From contig DXWV01000080.1 of the NCBI GenBank assembly GCA_019416685.1, forward strand, positions 1-55,276: a stretch of DNA of 55,276 nt, in the 5' to 3' direction. A program made the translations under genes and the position numbers. Under the pieces are notes generated by a model. It ran no database searches and had not been told where the DNA came from. It saw only the letters and a list, made by a program, of their open reading frames with translations. Below, piece after piece: positions 9,101 through 17,386 of the stretch (the stretch's first letter is position 1; each line of letters starts with the position of its first letter). This DNA comes from Bacteroides sp. (GTDB lineage Bacteria; Bacteroidota; Bacteroidia; Bacteroidales; Bacteroidaceae).

Positions 9101-9893
9101 CCCTGTGCCGTTGGATATTAATTATTCCAATGAGCAGGGACTATTGAATTTCTATGCTTGTGATGCCGATAAGCGGGAAGCCGGTGGTGTTTTTGATCGT
9201 TTTCTTGTAGGAGGAACAGCCGATGATATTCCTACCTCCGGTGAAGGGCCTGATATAATGGTATATCTGAATACTCCTGATTTTCCATGGGGAGGCTTGG
9301 TGAATGAAACACCTTATTTTGTAGCGGAATTGGAGGATGAAGATGGAATCAATACAGTAGGAAATGGTATTGGACATGATCTTTCTCTTTGTATTGATGG
9401 TAAGCTTACCTATTCTTTGAATGATTATTATACTCCGGTTGCAGGTAGTTATACCAAGGGTACAGCTGCATTTTCAATTCCGGCCCTGTCTGAGGGTAAG
9501 CATACTCTTACTTTCCGTGCCTGGGATATCATGAATAATTCTTCTGTGAAATCTTTGGAATTTGAAGTTGTGAAAGGATTGCGCCCCGGATTGTTCTCTA
9601 TAACTTGCAGCAAGAGTCCGGCCCGTGAAAGTACTACATTTATTCTTTCGCATGACCGCCCTGGTTCAGAGTTGAATGTACGTATAGCTGTATGTGACTT
9701 TGCAGGTCGGGAGTTATGGGTACACAATGAACAGGGAATATCTTCCGGTGGTTATTATTATGTAAACTGGGATCTATGTAGTAACGCCGGTCAGCGTCTG
9801 TCACCGGGTATTTATCTTTACCGTGCTTCTATTACTTCCGGTGATAGCAAGGAGAGTACGAAAACCGAGAAAATAGTCATTCTGGCACAATAA
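6150..9893 (+). CDS. porU: PorU-like type IX secretion sortase (C25 cysteine peptidase family)
   Basis: 1247 residues. After a signal peptide (MLIMYRVLYI..., cut near VSAQ) comes a long N-terminal beta region. The C25/gingipain-type catalytic domain is at about 510-880. The probable catalytic His is His762 in NYTGHSGTTSW and the Cys is Cys795 in FAASCEFARF. A C-terminal FlgD-like Ig fold ends ...LSPGIYLYRASI...KIVILAQ. In Porphyromonas gingivalis PorU removes the type IX signal and attaches the cargo to A-LPS. ATG 6159 is an alternative start. The adjacent porV supports the call. In a gut Bacteroides the rest of the system may be missing. Confidence 0.88.
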   Translation: MLIMYRVLYILILFIVFPVSAQDRFITLDWQKLPAVQTLPEISESIPLSDDFYLNNYDVKIEFPEFVDLTPEVVVELIAKGVTLPDYPQAEVSVVTSADKASLNVRFVPVVYRKGIYQRINSFKLSVISTPISATTLAATRAATLATTENSVLSSGRFVKIRVSDTGVYRITQAELRKMGFSNPDKVRLYGYGGYLLSEKFSEHPADDLPEVPLYRGGDGVLFYARGTLHWKKTGDTFIRIKNFYSDDAYYFLTESDEKPTEFPIEDGTGSSSNIIETFDAYALHETDAYSWAASGRELYDSYDYVVGNSQSYSFTLPNITDESGRIRVVFTANSTTGSTTMTAAIDGKNIATQTISGLDPNSVDAHYIKASEATLDQLWSGEKSESTVVKLTHNRASGISGRLNYIILNYKQRLQMNGGALAFRALQSQNQASTFVISGANSSTVVWDVTSPSEYKQIKGILSGDTYTFTIPASNTLREFVAVNTSASFGGVESMGDIPNQNLHALKGIDMVIIVPDRTAFVQQAERLAEAHRDKDGLTVEVVKASQVYNEFSSGTPDATAYRRFMKMLYDKATSAEDRIKYLLLFGDCSYDNRMISASWKNYKPSDFLLSFQFSNSVNETQSYMTDDYFGFVKGEVSSLTSGVPDIGIGRFPVRVIDEAKAVVDKTIDYIYNKNAGPWKRMTCFSADDASGQTDTNSFMIQAGRLADKVNNTLSGMRGERILLDAYKRESSATGYTYPQATKRLLQLLDQGLLLVNYTGHSGTTSWSGENLLTAGDIVKLSSPRLPIWFAASCEFARFDAEATSAGELALLNAKGGAIAMVAAARVVYDNYNTILNNSFVDNLFTLQNGKRLRLGDVLRLAKFSASSDGGNRLNFNLLGDPAIMPTYPDYKVVVDEFDGPPSDELPFMRAGAKVTVKGHILTPDGKPADDFTGTVHPLVYDSKETISTLNTLGKGAVTYTDHNKILFSGMDSVRNGHFELTFPVPLDINYSNEQGLLNFYACDADKREAGGVFDRFLVGGTADDIPTSGEGPDIMVYLNTPDFPWGGLVNETPYFVAELEDEDGINTVGNGIGHDLSLCIDGKLTYSLNDYYTPVAGSYTKGTAAFSIPALSEGKHTLTFRAWDIMNNSSVKSLEFEVVKGLRPGLFSITCSKSPARESTTFILSHDRPGSELNVRIAVCDFAGRELWVHNEQGISSGGYYYVNWDLCSNAGQRLSPGIYLYRASITSGDSKESTKTEKIVILAQ

Positions 9894-9938
9894 ATCAGTG
9901 AAAATCCGGTTTATATGTACACATCCATAAGATTGGTT

Positions 9939-11135
9939 ATGAAGAAAATATTTATATCATTTCTACTGTTTTTTGCTTTCTCTGTCAGCTCATGGGCACA
10001 GAAAGATCTGTTCAATCCTATCAATACAGGTGTCAATTCACTTAACATTGCTCCCGACTCACGTGGTGGTGGTATGGGAGATGTAGGTGCTGCTACCGAC
10101 CCGGATAACAACTCACAATATTGGAATCCGGCGAAGTATCCGTTTACAATTGGGCGTGCAGGTGTATCTATCTCCTATACTCCCTGGTTGCGTAAACTGG
10201 TTAATGATATTGACTTGGCTTATTTGGCTGGATATTATCGTATTGGTGATTACCAAGCGATCAGTGGTTCGTTACGCTATTTCTCTTTGGGTGAAGTGCC
10301 TATGGGAGGAGATGCTACAACAGGTCCTACCTATAATATTAGTCCTTATGAAATGGCAGTAGATGTGGCTTATTCGCGTATGCTATCCGAGCGTTTTTCT
10401 GCTGCCGTTGCTTTGCGTTACATCTATTCTGATCTGGCTTATAAGCAGGATGAAGAGGTTTCTCCCGGTTCTGCATTTGCAGCTGATATTGCTTTCTATT
10501 ATACAAATTATATTATGCTTGCACAGCGCGAGTGTATGTTGTCTTTCGGATTAAACCTTTCTAACATTGGTACGAAAATTTCTTATGATGGAGGTAATTC
10601 CAGTCAGTTTCTGCCTACTAATTTTCGTTTAGGTGGTTCGTTGTTGGCTCCGATAGACGATTATAATACGATAGCTTTCAGTCTTGATATAAACAAGCTG
10701 ATGGTTCCTACGCGTCCTACAGAAGAACAATATCGGGCGGCAACCGGTGCCGAAGAAGGGGACTCGGATGGATATAGAAACTGGTTGGATTCGGAGGGTT
10801 ATAATGACATCTCCCCCATCAAAGGTATTTTTAAATCCTTCAGTGATGCTCCCGGCGGCTTCAAGGAAGAGTTGCAAGAGATTCAATGGTCTTTAGGAGT
10901 AGAGTATACTTATCATAACCAATTTTCCGTTCGTGGTGGTTATCACTATGAACATGAGAACAAGGGGAATCGTAAGTACTTCTCTTTTGGTGCCGGATTT
11001 AAGATGAGTGTGTTCTCTCTTGATGCTGCTTACCTGGTGTCTACTGCGCAAAGCAATCCGCTTGACCAGACATTGCGTTTCACATTAGGTTTTGATCTTG
11101 ACGGTATCAGAGATTTATTTGGTCGTCGGAGATAA
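9939..11135 (+). CDS. porV: PorV (LptO)-like outer-membrane protein of the type IX secretion family
   Basis: About 398 residues. The start at 9939 (MKKIFISFLLFFAFSVSSWAQ) gives a clean signal peptide; a frame start at 9915 would add eight non-signal residues. The mature part begins with NPINTGVNSLNIAPDSRGGGMGD, family-typical in part, then DPDNNSQYWNPAKYPF. It continues as a FadL-like 14-strand barrel and ends LRFTLGFDLDGIRDLFGRRR. In P. gingivalis PorV shuttles cargo from the translocon to PorU. It follows porU by 45 bp and ends at a strong terminator. Confidence 0.9.
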   Translation: MKKIFISFLLFFAFSVSSWAQKDLFNPINTGVNSLNIAPDSRGGGMGDVGAATDPDNNSQYWNPAKYPFTIGRAGVSISYTPWLRKLVNDIDLAYLAGYYRIGDYQAISGSLRYFSLGEVPMGGDATTGPTYNISPYEMAVDVAYSRMLSERFSAAVALRYIYSDLAYKQDEEVSPGSAFAADIAFYYTNYIMLAQRECMLSFGLNLSNIGTKISYDGGNSSQFLPTNFRLGGSLLAPIDDYNTIAFSLDINKLMVPTRPTEEQYRAATGAEEGDSDGYRNWLDSEGYNDISPIKGIFKSFSDAPGGFKEELQEIQWSLGVEYTYHNQFSVRGGYHYEHENKGNRKYFSFGAGFKMSVFSLDAAYLVSTAQSNPLDQTLRFTLGFDLDGIRDLFGRRR

Positions 11136-11155
11136 CTTCGGAATAATACAAATAG

Positions 11156-11199
11156 AACAAGAGGTTGTGTCACATTTTGACACAACCTCTTGTTTTTTC
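11156..11199 (+). terminator. strong Rho-independent terminator after porV
   Basis: A perfect 17-bp stem, AACAAGAGGTTGTGTCA (11156-11172) with its reverse complement (11178-11194), encloses a 5-nt loop and is followed by T residues. It lies 20 bp after the porV stop. Confidence 0.93.
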
Positions 11200-11331
11200 T
11201 AGTAGCTTTTCCTGCTTCTGCTACGTGAATAATCCTAAAAAAGTCATCCGACTTCGATGTAATCCGGAGAAAAATAGATAGCTTCGGGCTGAAATTAATT
11301 GCTTACTGACTTTAAATAAAAAGATATAAAA

Positions 11332-11820
11332 ATGAAGATACGTGTGGGCTTTGGGTTTGACGTTCATCAGTTGGTAGAAGGACGTGAATTATGGTTAGGA
11401 GGTATTCTCCTGGAACATGAAAAAGGATTATTAGGTCACTCTGATGCGGACGTCCTGATACATGCAATTTGTGATGCTTTACTGGGAGCTGCCAATATGC
11501 GTGATATTGGTTATCACTTCCCTGATACAGCCGGAGAGTTTAAGAATGTTGACAGTAAGATATTATTAAAGAGGACTGTTGAACTGATTGCAACCAAGGG
11601 GTATAGAGTAGGAAATATCGATGCTACTATCTGTGCAGAGCGTCCGAAACTGAAAGCACATATTCCTGTTATGCAGACAAAACTCGCAGAAGTTATGGAT
11701 ATAGATGTGGATGACGTTTCTATTAAAGCTACAACAACAGAGAAATTGGGCTTTACAGGTCGCGAAGAAGGTATATCGGCATATGCCACTGTATTGATTG
11801 AAAAAATAGATTGTAAATAA
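11332..11820 (+). CDS. ispF: 2-C-methyl-D-erythritol 2,4-cyclodiphosphate synthase
   Basis: 162 residues, full family length. IspF closes the cyclodiphosphate ring in the MEP isoprenoid pathway. The zinc-site residues are in GFDVHQL (Asp/His near 9-11) and LLGHSDADVLIHAICDALLG (His near 36). DIGYHFPDT and TTTEKLGFTGREEGI complete the active site. The start (MKIRVGFGFDVHQ) is where the family starts. It lies 197 bp after porV and is separated from it by the terminator. Confidence 0.98.
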   Translation: MKIRVGFGFDVHQLVEGRELWLGGILLEHEKGLLGHSDADVLIHAICDALLGAANMRDIGYHFPDTAGEFKNVDSKILLKRTVELIATKGYRVGNIDATICAERPKLKAHIPVMQTKLAEVMDIDVDDVSIKATTTEKLGFTGREEGISAYATVLIEKIDCK

Positions 11821-11861
11821 ACTACCCAAACACATATTCTAACCTTTAAATTATTAGTATC

Positions 11862-12866
11862 ATGATTAAATTCAAAGTACTGTTTGTGCTGCTTTTCTCT
11901 CTTTGGGGTGCTACATCCGGCTTTGCCCAAAACACAAAACTTAAGTTTAACAAGGATGGTAAATTTAAGATAGTACAATTTACCGATGTACACTTTAAAT
12001 ATGGTAATCCGGCTTCTGATGTTGCTCTCGAACGCATCAATGAAGTGTTGGATGCCGAGCATCCCGATCTGGTCGTATTTACCGGCGATGTCATTTATGC
12101 TGCTCCTGCAGACAGTGGTATGCACAAGGTGTTGGAACAGGTTTCCAGCCGTAAGATTCCTTTTGTGGTGACTTTTGGTAACCACGATGATGAGCAAAAG
12201 ATGACTCGTGAACAACTTTATGATTTAATTCGTGAGGTTCCCTACAATCTTCTTCCCGACCGTGGTAATGTTTCATCACCGGATTATGTGTTGACCGTAA
12301 AGTCATCTTCTGATGCAAAGGAGGCTGCTTTGCTTTATTGCATGGATTCTCATTCTTATTCTCCAATGAAGGATGTTGATGGTTACAATTGGTTTACGTT
12401 TGATCAGATAGCCTGGTACCGCAATCAGAGTGCTGCCTATACAGCGGCTAATAATGGTCAACCGTTGCCTGCTGTTGCATTCTTTCACATCCCCCTGCCC
12501 GAATACAACGAAGCTGCCGAGGATGAAAATGCAATATTGCGTGGTACCCGTATGGAAAGGGCCTGCGCACCGAAAATAAATTCGGGTATGTTTACTGCGA
12601 TGAAAGAATCGGGTGATGTTATGGCTACTTTCGTTGGACACGATCATGACAATGATTATGCGGTAATGTGGAAAGGTATCCTTTTGGCCTACGGCCGTTA
12701 TACCGGAGGAAACACCGTATACAATCACTTGCCTAACGGAGCGCGGGTGATCGAACTGAATGAAGGTACCCGTACTTTCACCTCCTGGATTCGTTTGAAA
12801 GGAGAGGTTATAGATAAAGTCTCTTATCCGGCCAGCTTTGTTAAAGACGACTGGCGTAAGCGCTAA
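11862..12866 (+). CDS. secreted metallophosphatase (calcineurin-like phosphoesterase)
   Basis: 334 residues with a signal peptide (MIKFKVLFVLLFSLWGATSGFA). The metallophosphoesterase motifs occur in order: FTDVHFKYG (about 41-49), VFTGDVIY (about 70-77), FGNHDDE (about 104-110), FFHIPLPE and VGHDHDND. This is the PhoD/Icc-like purple phosphatase layout found in many Bacteroidetes. The substrate is unknown. It sits 41 bp after ispF and may be co-transcribed. Its last 26 bp overlap the convergent minus-strand gene. Confidence 0.9.
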   Translation: MIKFKVLFVLLFSLWGATSGFAQNTKLKFNKDGKFKIVQFTDVHFKYGNPASDVALERINEVLDAEHPDLVVFTGDVIYAAPADSGMHKVLEQVSSRKIPFVVTFGNHDDEQKMTREQLYDLIREVPYNLLPDRGNVSSPDYVLTVKSSSDAKEAALLYCMDSHSYSPMKDVDGYNWFTFDQIAWYRNQSAAYTAANNGQPLPAVAFFHIPLPEYNEAAEDENAILRGTRMERACAPKINSGMFTAMKESGDVMATFVGHDHDNDYAVMWKGILLAYGRYTGGNTVYNHLPNGARVIELNEGTRTFTSWIRLKGEVIDKVSYPASFVKDDWRKR

Positions 12867-13719
12867 CTTCCTGTAATTTTACGTGGCTCAGGCGGGTATA
12901 CTTCGAGCCACGTATTTTGTAGATACGTGCCACGCGCGCTGAACTTATGTGTATTATTTCATCTGTTTGATATGCATGTTCCGTGGCGGGTATCCGGCAG
13001 GATTCTCCGCTTGGACTTTTAGCCGTGAACCGGATAACTACCAGATTACCGGAAGTATCGGTCAGTGTTACAATCTGCCGTATATAAAACTGTACGGTTG
13101 TACCGTTTATCCGGGTTTTATATGGGTCATCCTCTACTTTTACCTTTATGACTTTTAAGGTCAGATCTGTTACCTTATCACCTGTGTTACCCAGAAAACG
13201 CCCTGTTTCCTGATTTTGTTTTGCTTTCCGTAGCATGAGGTCCAGGTGTATGGTGTGGTACACTTTGGCAATTTCTACAAAGCGTTCTTGTTTAGGGATT
13301 CGTGGGGTATATTTATAAGCTATCCAGCTCATATATACGGGATCTATTTTGAGTATTTCGTGTAAATAATGCCCACGGTATTTTCCGAAAGAGACAATAT
13401 CATCTCCATTACTCAACATTCTTTTCTTATTATATTCCACAATGAGCAGGCAACGTCTTGAGAAGTAAAACATAGTACTGGCCATTCGCAGTGCTTCATA
13501 GATATCTGTCGAAAGATCGTGTATGAATAGGATGGATTGTTTTTGGGGTTCCGGCGAGTAAATCCATAGCGAATAACTATTATATCCCGGACGTGGCAGC
13601 ACTATGAGATAAGCACCTGCTTCTTTGAAAGATGTTCTTCCCCGATTGTACTCATTTAGTTTGGCGTACAAGAGGGTTTCTTCAGTTTCGGGTATTCCCG
13701 GCAGTCTTGGATTAGCCAT
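12841..13719 (-). CDS. hypothetical protein with ExoX C-terminal-like domain
   Basis: About 292 residues, start MANPRLPGIPETEETLLYAK. Residues near 108-130 (VSFGKYRGHYLHEILKIDP, then YMSWI) match the small FGKYKG...YLxW module found at the C-terminus of exodeoxyribonuclease X and in other DNA-linked proteins. No DEDD exonuclease residues are seen, so nuclease activity is not claimed. The C-terminal third looks like a beta-rich (OB-like) fold. The frame reaches 13770, but that start lies upstream of the predicted -7 box at 13741-13748, so 13719 is chosen. It overlaps the metallophosphatase by 26 bp tail to tail. Confidence 0.75.
   Translation of the reverse strand: MANPRLPGIPETEETLLYAKLNEYNRGRTSFKEAGAYLIVLPRPGYNSYSLWIYSPEPQKQSILFIHDLSTDIYEALRMASTMFYFSRRCLLIVEYNKKRMLSNGDDIVSFGKYRGHYLHEILKIDPVYMSWIAYKYTPRIPKQERFVEIAKVYHTIHLDLMLRKAKQNQETGRFLGNTGDKVTDLTLKVIKVKVEDDPYKTRINGTTVQFYIRQIVTLTDTSGNLVVIRFTAKSPSGESCRIPATEHAYQTDEIIHISSARVARIYKIRGSKYTRLSHVKLQEVSAYASRL
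12880..12914. terminator. hairpin possibly ending the metallophosphatase transcript, inside the opposing gene
   Basis: The 10-bp stem TACGTGGCTC (12880-12889) and GAGCCACGTA (12905-12914) starts 13 bp after the metallophosphatase stop and is followed by TTTTG. It lies within the 3' coding part of the minus-strand gene, so it must be read through or also lie in that message. Confidence 0.5.
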
Positions 13720-13740
13720 ATTTATGAGATTTCTTATTTT

Positions 13741-13771
13741 CAAATATAGTGTTTTTTCCCGAATAATCAAA
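13741..13771 (-). promoter_or_regulatory. predicted promoter of the ExoX-C-like gene
   Basis: On the minus strand, TATATTTG (complement of 13741-13748) fits TAnnTTTG. TTTG (complement of 13768-13771) lies 19 bp upstream. It sets the start codon at 13719. Confidence 0.7.
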
Positions 13772-13786
13772 TTATGCCGGGATTAT

Positions 13787-13818
13787 TTTGTAATACTTCA
13801 GAGAAATGGATAGATTTG
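13787..13818 (+). promoter_or_regulatory. predicted promoter of the methyltransferase gene
   Basis: TTTG (13787-13790), a 20 bp spacer and TAGATTTG (13811-13818) match the Bacteroides consensus. It lies 28 bp before the ATG at 13847 and points away from the divergent promoter at 13741-13771. Confidence 0.7.
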
Positions 13819-13846
13819 TAGTCAAAATATAGAATACAAAATAACG

Positions 13847-14629
13847 ATGCAGGACAGACATACCAATCGCAAACGCTACTTTGATGAACTGGCTGTTAGT
13901 AGCCGAAAGTATTTCCTTCCCTACCTGGAAGAGTTTTTTCCTATCACTTCATCTACCCGTATTCTTGAGATAGGTTGTGGCGATGGGGGGAATCTTTTGC
14001 CTTTTGCCGAGCGACAGTGTTTTGTAACAGGCATTGACCTGGCTGAAACGCGTATTCTGCAAGCCCGTGAGTTCTTTGCAGAATCGGGTTGTGTTGCACA
14101 ATTCAAGGCTGTGAATGTTTTTGATATGACTCCTGAAAAAGAGAAGTATGACGTTATCTTGATTCATGATGTGATTGAGCATATTGGTGATAAAAAATCA
14201 ATGTTGCAGCATATCCGGGAGTTTCTGGCTCCCGGCGGAGTTGTGTTTATTGGTTTTCCTGCCTGGCAAATGCCCTTTGGTGGGCATCAACAGATATGTC
14301 ACAGTCAAGTAGCCTCTCACTGGCCATTCCTGCATTTATTACCGCGTCCTCTTTATCGCAGTGTGCTGAAAATTTGTGGAGAGAGTGAAGTCTGCATTGC
14401 TGAACTGCTTGACATTAAATCCTGTCGTACCACCATTGAGATGTTCGAGCGTCTGGCTCGTCAGACAGGGTATTCTATCCGCCAACGTAAGTTTTGGTTT
14501 ATTAATCCACACTATGAAGTGAAATTTCGGTTACGCCCTTGTGTACTTTCTCCTTTTATTGCAAGCATACCCTATGTAAGGAACTACTTTACAACATCCT
14601 GCTTTTATATACTTGATGCCTCTGTGTGA
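13847..14629 (+). CDS. class I SAM-dependent methyltransferase
   Basis: 260 residues. SAM-binding motif I is ILEIGCGDGGNLLPFAE (about 43-59), followed by the acidic motif TGIDLAETRI (about 65-74) and the Asp-rich motif VILIHDVIEHIGDK (about 103-116). The arrangement is that of UbiG/Methyltransf_11 proteins. The substrate cannot be inferred. The C-terminal ~90 residues are hydrophobic-aromatic and lack known motifs. It is a single gene with its own promoter. Confidence 0.85.
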   Translation: MQDRHTNRKRYFDELAVSSRKYFLPYLEEFFPITSSTRILEIGCGDGGNLLPFAERQCFVTGIDLAETRILQAREFFAESGCVAQFKAVNVFDMTPEKEKYDVILIHDVIEHIGDKKSMLQHIREFLAPGGVVFIGFPAWQMPFGGHQQICHSQVASHWPFLHLLPRPLYRSVLKICGESEVCIAELLDIKSCRTTIEMFERLARQTGYSIRQRKFWFINPHYEVKFRLRPCVLSPFIASIPYVRNYFTTSCFYILDASV

Positions 14630-14660
14630 TATTCACCGGATATCTGGTTTATATAGCAGT

Positions 14661-14800
14661 TGTTTCATACTTTGATACACTTTGTTTCATAGTATTGAAA
14701 CAAAGTGTATCAAACTGTTGAGAAGAAATTCTCAACGTATTGAGAAAAAATTCTCAAAGCGTTGAAACTTTTTTCTCATAGCAATGAAACAAGATGAAAC
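14661..14800. repeat. array of 22-23 bp palindromic units upstream of mnmA
   Basis: TTGANAN-type half-sites recur at 14672, 14695, 14718, 14740 and 14762, a 22-23 bp period. Three perfect palindromes are visible. TTTGATACACTTTGTTTCA (14671-14689) pairs with 14696-14714 across a 6-nt loop. GTTGAGAA-GAAA-TTCTCAAC is at 14717-14736. TTGAGAA-AAAA-TTCTCAA is at 14740-14757. Degenerate units follow to about 14800. Arm sequences differ between units but each stays self-complementary. Short spacers (CGTA, AGCG, AGTA) separate units. No gene lies in this 299 bp gap. Function unknown. Confidence 0.8.
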
Positions 14801-14895
14801 AGATGAGATAAGCCATTTATTGTTGCATTGATTCATTCTCTTTCATCCGGACTTACTTTTTTTCTGCTCCGTATGGCTATCTGAGCGGAATACTG

Positions 14896-14903
14896 TACAT
14901 TTG
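14896..14903 (+). promoter_or_regulatory. predicted -7 box for mnmA
   Basis: TACATTTG matches TAnnTTTG. It ends one base before an in-frame ATG (14905), so transcription would begin downstream of that ATG. The ATG at 14929 is therefore the likelier start. No clear -33 box was seen. Confidence 0.5.
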
Positions 14904-14928
14904 CATGCATACAATAATCAGACTTTGC

Positions 14929-16014
14929 ATGAAAGAACCAAATAAGCGGGTATTAGTAGGTATGAGTGGCGGTATAGACAGCACCGCCACCTGCTTGATG
15001 CTACAAGAACAAGGATACGAAATAGTAGGTGTAACCATGCGTGTGTGGGGAGATGAGCCACAGGATGCCAGAGAACTGGCTGCACGAATGGGTATTGAAC
15101 ACTATGTAGCCGACGAACGGATACCTTTCAAAGATACAATCGTAAAGAATTTCATTGATGAATATCGTCAGGGGCGAACCCCTAATCCCTGCGTGATGTG
15201 CAATCCGTTGTTTAAGTTTCGTGTATTGACGGAGTGGGCGGATCGCCTGAATTGTAATTGGATTGCTACCGGACATTACTCCCGGTTGGAAGAACGTAAT
15301 GGGAATATATATATCGTAGCCGGAGATGATGATAAGAAAGACCAGTCCTATTTCCTTTGGCGTCTGAGCCAGGAGGTATTGAGGCGTTGCATTTTTCCTT
15401 TGGGAAACTATACCAAACTGAAAGTGCGGGATTATCTGAGTGAGAAAGGGTATGAAGCCAAATCAAAAGAAGGCGAGAGCATGGAAGTCTGTTTTATCAG
15501 AGGAGATTATCGTGATTTCCTGCGCGAGCAGTATCCCGAACTGGATACGGAGATTGGTCCGGGATGGTTTGTCAATTCGGAAGGAGTGAAGTTGGGACAG
15601 CATAAAGGGTTTCCTTATTATACAATCGGGCAGCGAAAAGGGCTTGAAATAGCTTTGGGTAAACCTGCGTATGTGCTGAAAATCAATCCACAGAAGAACA
15701 CTGTAATGCTGGGAGATGTTGAACAGTTACATGCCGGATATATGCTCGCCGAACAGGATCATCTGATTGATGAGCAGGAGGTATTGTCATGTCAGAATCT
15801 GGCGGTACGTATTCGTTATCGCAGCCGCCCGATACCCTGCCGGGTGAAGCGGTTGGAAGATGGACGGTTGTTCGTGAGGTTCCTTGTAGAGGCCTCAGCC
15901 ATTACTCCCGGGCAGTCGGCAGTATTTTATGATGGGCGTCGGGTGATAGGTGGTGCGTTTATTGCTTCACAGCGGGGTATTGGCCTTGTGATTGAAGAAA
16001 ACAAAGATTTTTAA
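14929..16014 (+). CDS. mnmA: tRNA 2-thiouridine(34) synthase MnmA
   Basis: About 361 residues. MnmA thiolates U34 of tRNA Lys/Glu/Gln. The PP-loop VLVGMSGGIDST is at about 7-18. The catalytic cysteines are in NPCVMCN and MEVCFIRG. GHYSRLE, KDQSYFLW and the family's C-terminal beta barrel are present. The start at 14929 (MKEPNKRVLVG) is preferred over 14905 because of the -7 box position. Many Bacteroides carry more than one MnmA paralogue, so this may be one of several. It is first in a close-packed series with the S8 protease and xseAB. Confidence 0.95.
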   Translation: MKEPNKRVLVGMSGGIDSTATCLMLQEQGYEIVGVTMRVWGDEPQDARELAARMGIEHYVADERIPFKDTIVKNFIDEYRQGRTPNPCVMCNPLFKFRVLTEWADRLNCNWIATGHYSRLEERNGNIYIVAGDDDKKDQSYFLWRLSQEVLRRCIFPLGNYTKLKVRDYLSEKGYEAKSKEGESMEVCFIRGDYRDFLREQYPELDTEIGPGWFVNSEGVKLGQHKGFPYYTIGQRKGLEIALGKPAYVLKINPQKNTVMLGDVEQLHAGYMLAEQDHLIDEQEVLSCQNLAVRIRYRSRPIPCRVKRLEDGRLFVRFLVEASAITPGQSAVFYDGRRVIGGAFIASQRGIGLVIEENKDF

Positions 16015-16033
16015 TAGAAACCGAATATAAAGT

Positions 16034-17386
16034 ATGAGAAAATTAATTTTGGTCGCTCTGCTTCTTGCTACTACCGGAGCATCGGCACAACAGGACACAT
16101 TGAAGTATCGTATTAGTCTCAAAGACAAGGCTGCTACCACTTATTCATTGGATCGTCCGGAAGAGTTTCTTTCAAAGAAAGCCATTGAACGTCGTCAGAG
16201 ACAGCGGTTGGCAATAGACTCTACCGACTTGCCGGTGTGCCATAAGTATGTGGATGCTATTCGTAAGAAAGGTGTGAATATTGTCACTATGGGAAAATGG
16301 GATAACTTTGTTACTGTTTCCTGTAATGATACGACATTGATCGATAAGATAGCCAGACTTCCTTTTGTCCGTGCTACCGAAAAGGTATGGATTGCACCCG
16401 ATCCGGAGAATCCTACGATGGCTACCGAACGCGATTCATTGGTAAATACCCCTCTGTGGATAAAAGAGGCTTATGGACCGGCACTCCGCCAGATACGGAT
16501 AAGTAATGGCGATAAGTTACATAAGGCAGGATTTAAAGGACAGGGGATGACGATTGCCGTGATTGATGCAGGCTTTCATAATGCTGACAGTATAGATGCG
16601 ATGAAGAATATCAACATTCTGGGTACAAAAGATTTTGTAAACCCGAAAGCTGACATTTATGCCGAGAGCAGTCATGGCATGTGTGTACTTTCATGCATTG
16701 GTATGAATCAGCCTCATGTGATGATTGGTACGGCTCCTGAGGCTTCTTTCTGGCTCTTACGTAGTGAGGATGAATATTCCGAACATTTAGTAGAACAGGA
16801 TTATTGGGCGGCTGCCATTGAATTTGCCGATAGTGTGGGAGTAGATGTGGTAAATACGTCATTGGGATATTATGCTTTTGATGATAAATCGAAAGATTAT
16901 CGTTATCGCGATCTGGACGGTCACTTCGCTTTGATGTCCCGCCAGGCTGCAAAGGCAGCAGATAAAGGTATGATTGTAGTATGTAGTGCCGGGAATTCCG
17001 GTTCGGGACCTTGGAAAAAAACGACTCCTCCGGGAGATGCAGACAATGTACTTACGGTAGGTGCTATTAGTAAAAAAGGCGAATTGGCTCCCTTCTCTTC
17101 TATTGGAAATACAGCCGATGGCCGTGTAAAACCAGATGTAATGGCGGTCGGTTTGGGTTCGGATGTAATGGGGACGGATGGTGTATTAAGAAGAGCCAAC
17201 GGTACTTCGTTTTCTTCACCTATCATGTGCGGCATGGTGACTTGCTTGTGGCAGGCACTTCCCAATCTGACGGCGAAAGAGGTTATTGAACTGGTTCGCC
17301 GTTCGGGAGATCGTGCCAAATATCCCGACAATATTTATGGATACGGGATTCCCGATATGTGGAAAGCTTATCAGTCTGCAAAATGA
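16034..17386 (+). CDS. secreted subtilisin-like (S8) serine peptidase
   Basis: 450 residues with a signal peptide (MRKLILVALLLATTGASAQ). Residues 20-125 resemble an inhibitor-like prodomain. The catalytic triad is Asp in IAVIDAGFH (about 181), His in SSHGMCVLS (about 217) and Ser in NGTSFSSPIMCGM (about 397). There is no type IX or other sorting tail, so it is probably periplasmic or surface by other means. The gene starts 19 bp after mnmA and overlaps xseA by 4 bp (ATGA). Confidence 0.92.
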   Translation: MRKLILVALLLATTGASAQQDTLKYRISLKDKAATTYSLDRPEEFLSKKAIERRQRQRLAIDSTDLPVCHKYVDAIRKKGVNIVTMGKWDNFVTVSCNDTTLIDKIARLPFVRATEKVWIAPDPENPTMATERDSLVNTPLWIKEAYGPALRQIRISNGDKLHKAGFKGQGMTIAVIDAGFHNADSIDAMKNINILGTKDFVNPKADIYAESSHGMCVLSCIGMNQPHVMIGTAPEASFWLLRSEDEYSEHLVEQDYWAAAIEFADSVGVDVVNTSLGYYAFDDKSKDYRYRDLDGHFALMSRQAAKAADKGMIVVCSAGNSGSGPWKKTTPPGDADNVLTVGAISKKGELAPFSSIGNTADGRVKPDVMAVGLGSDVMGTDGVLRRANGTSFSSPIMCGMVTCLWQALPNLTAKEVIELVRRSGDRAKYPDNIYGYGIPDMWKAYQSAK

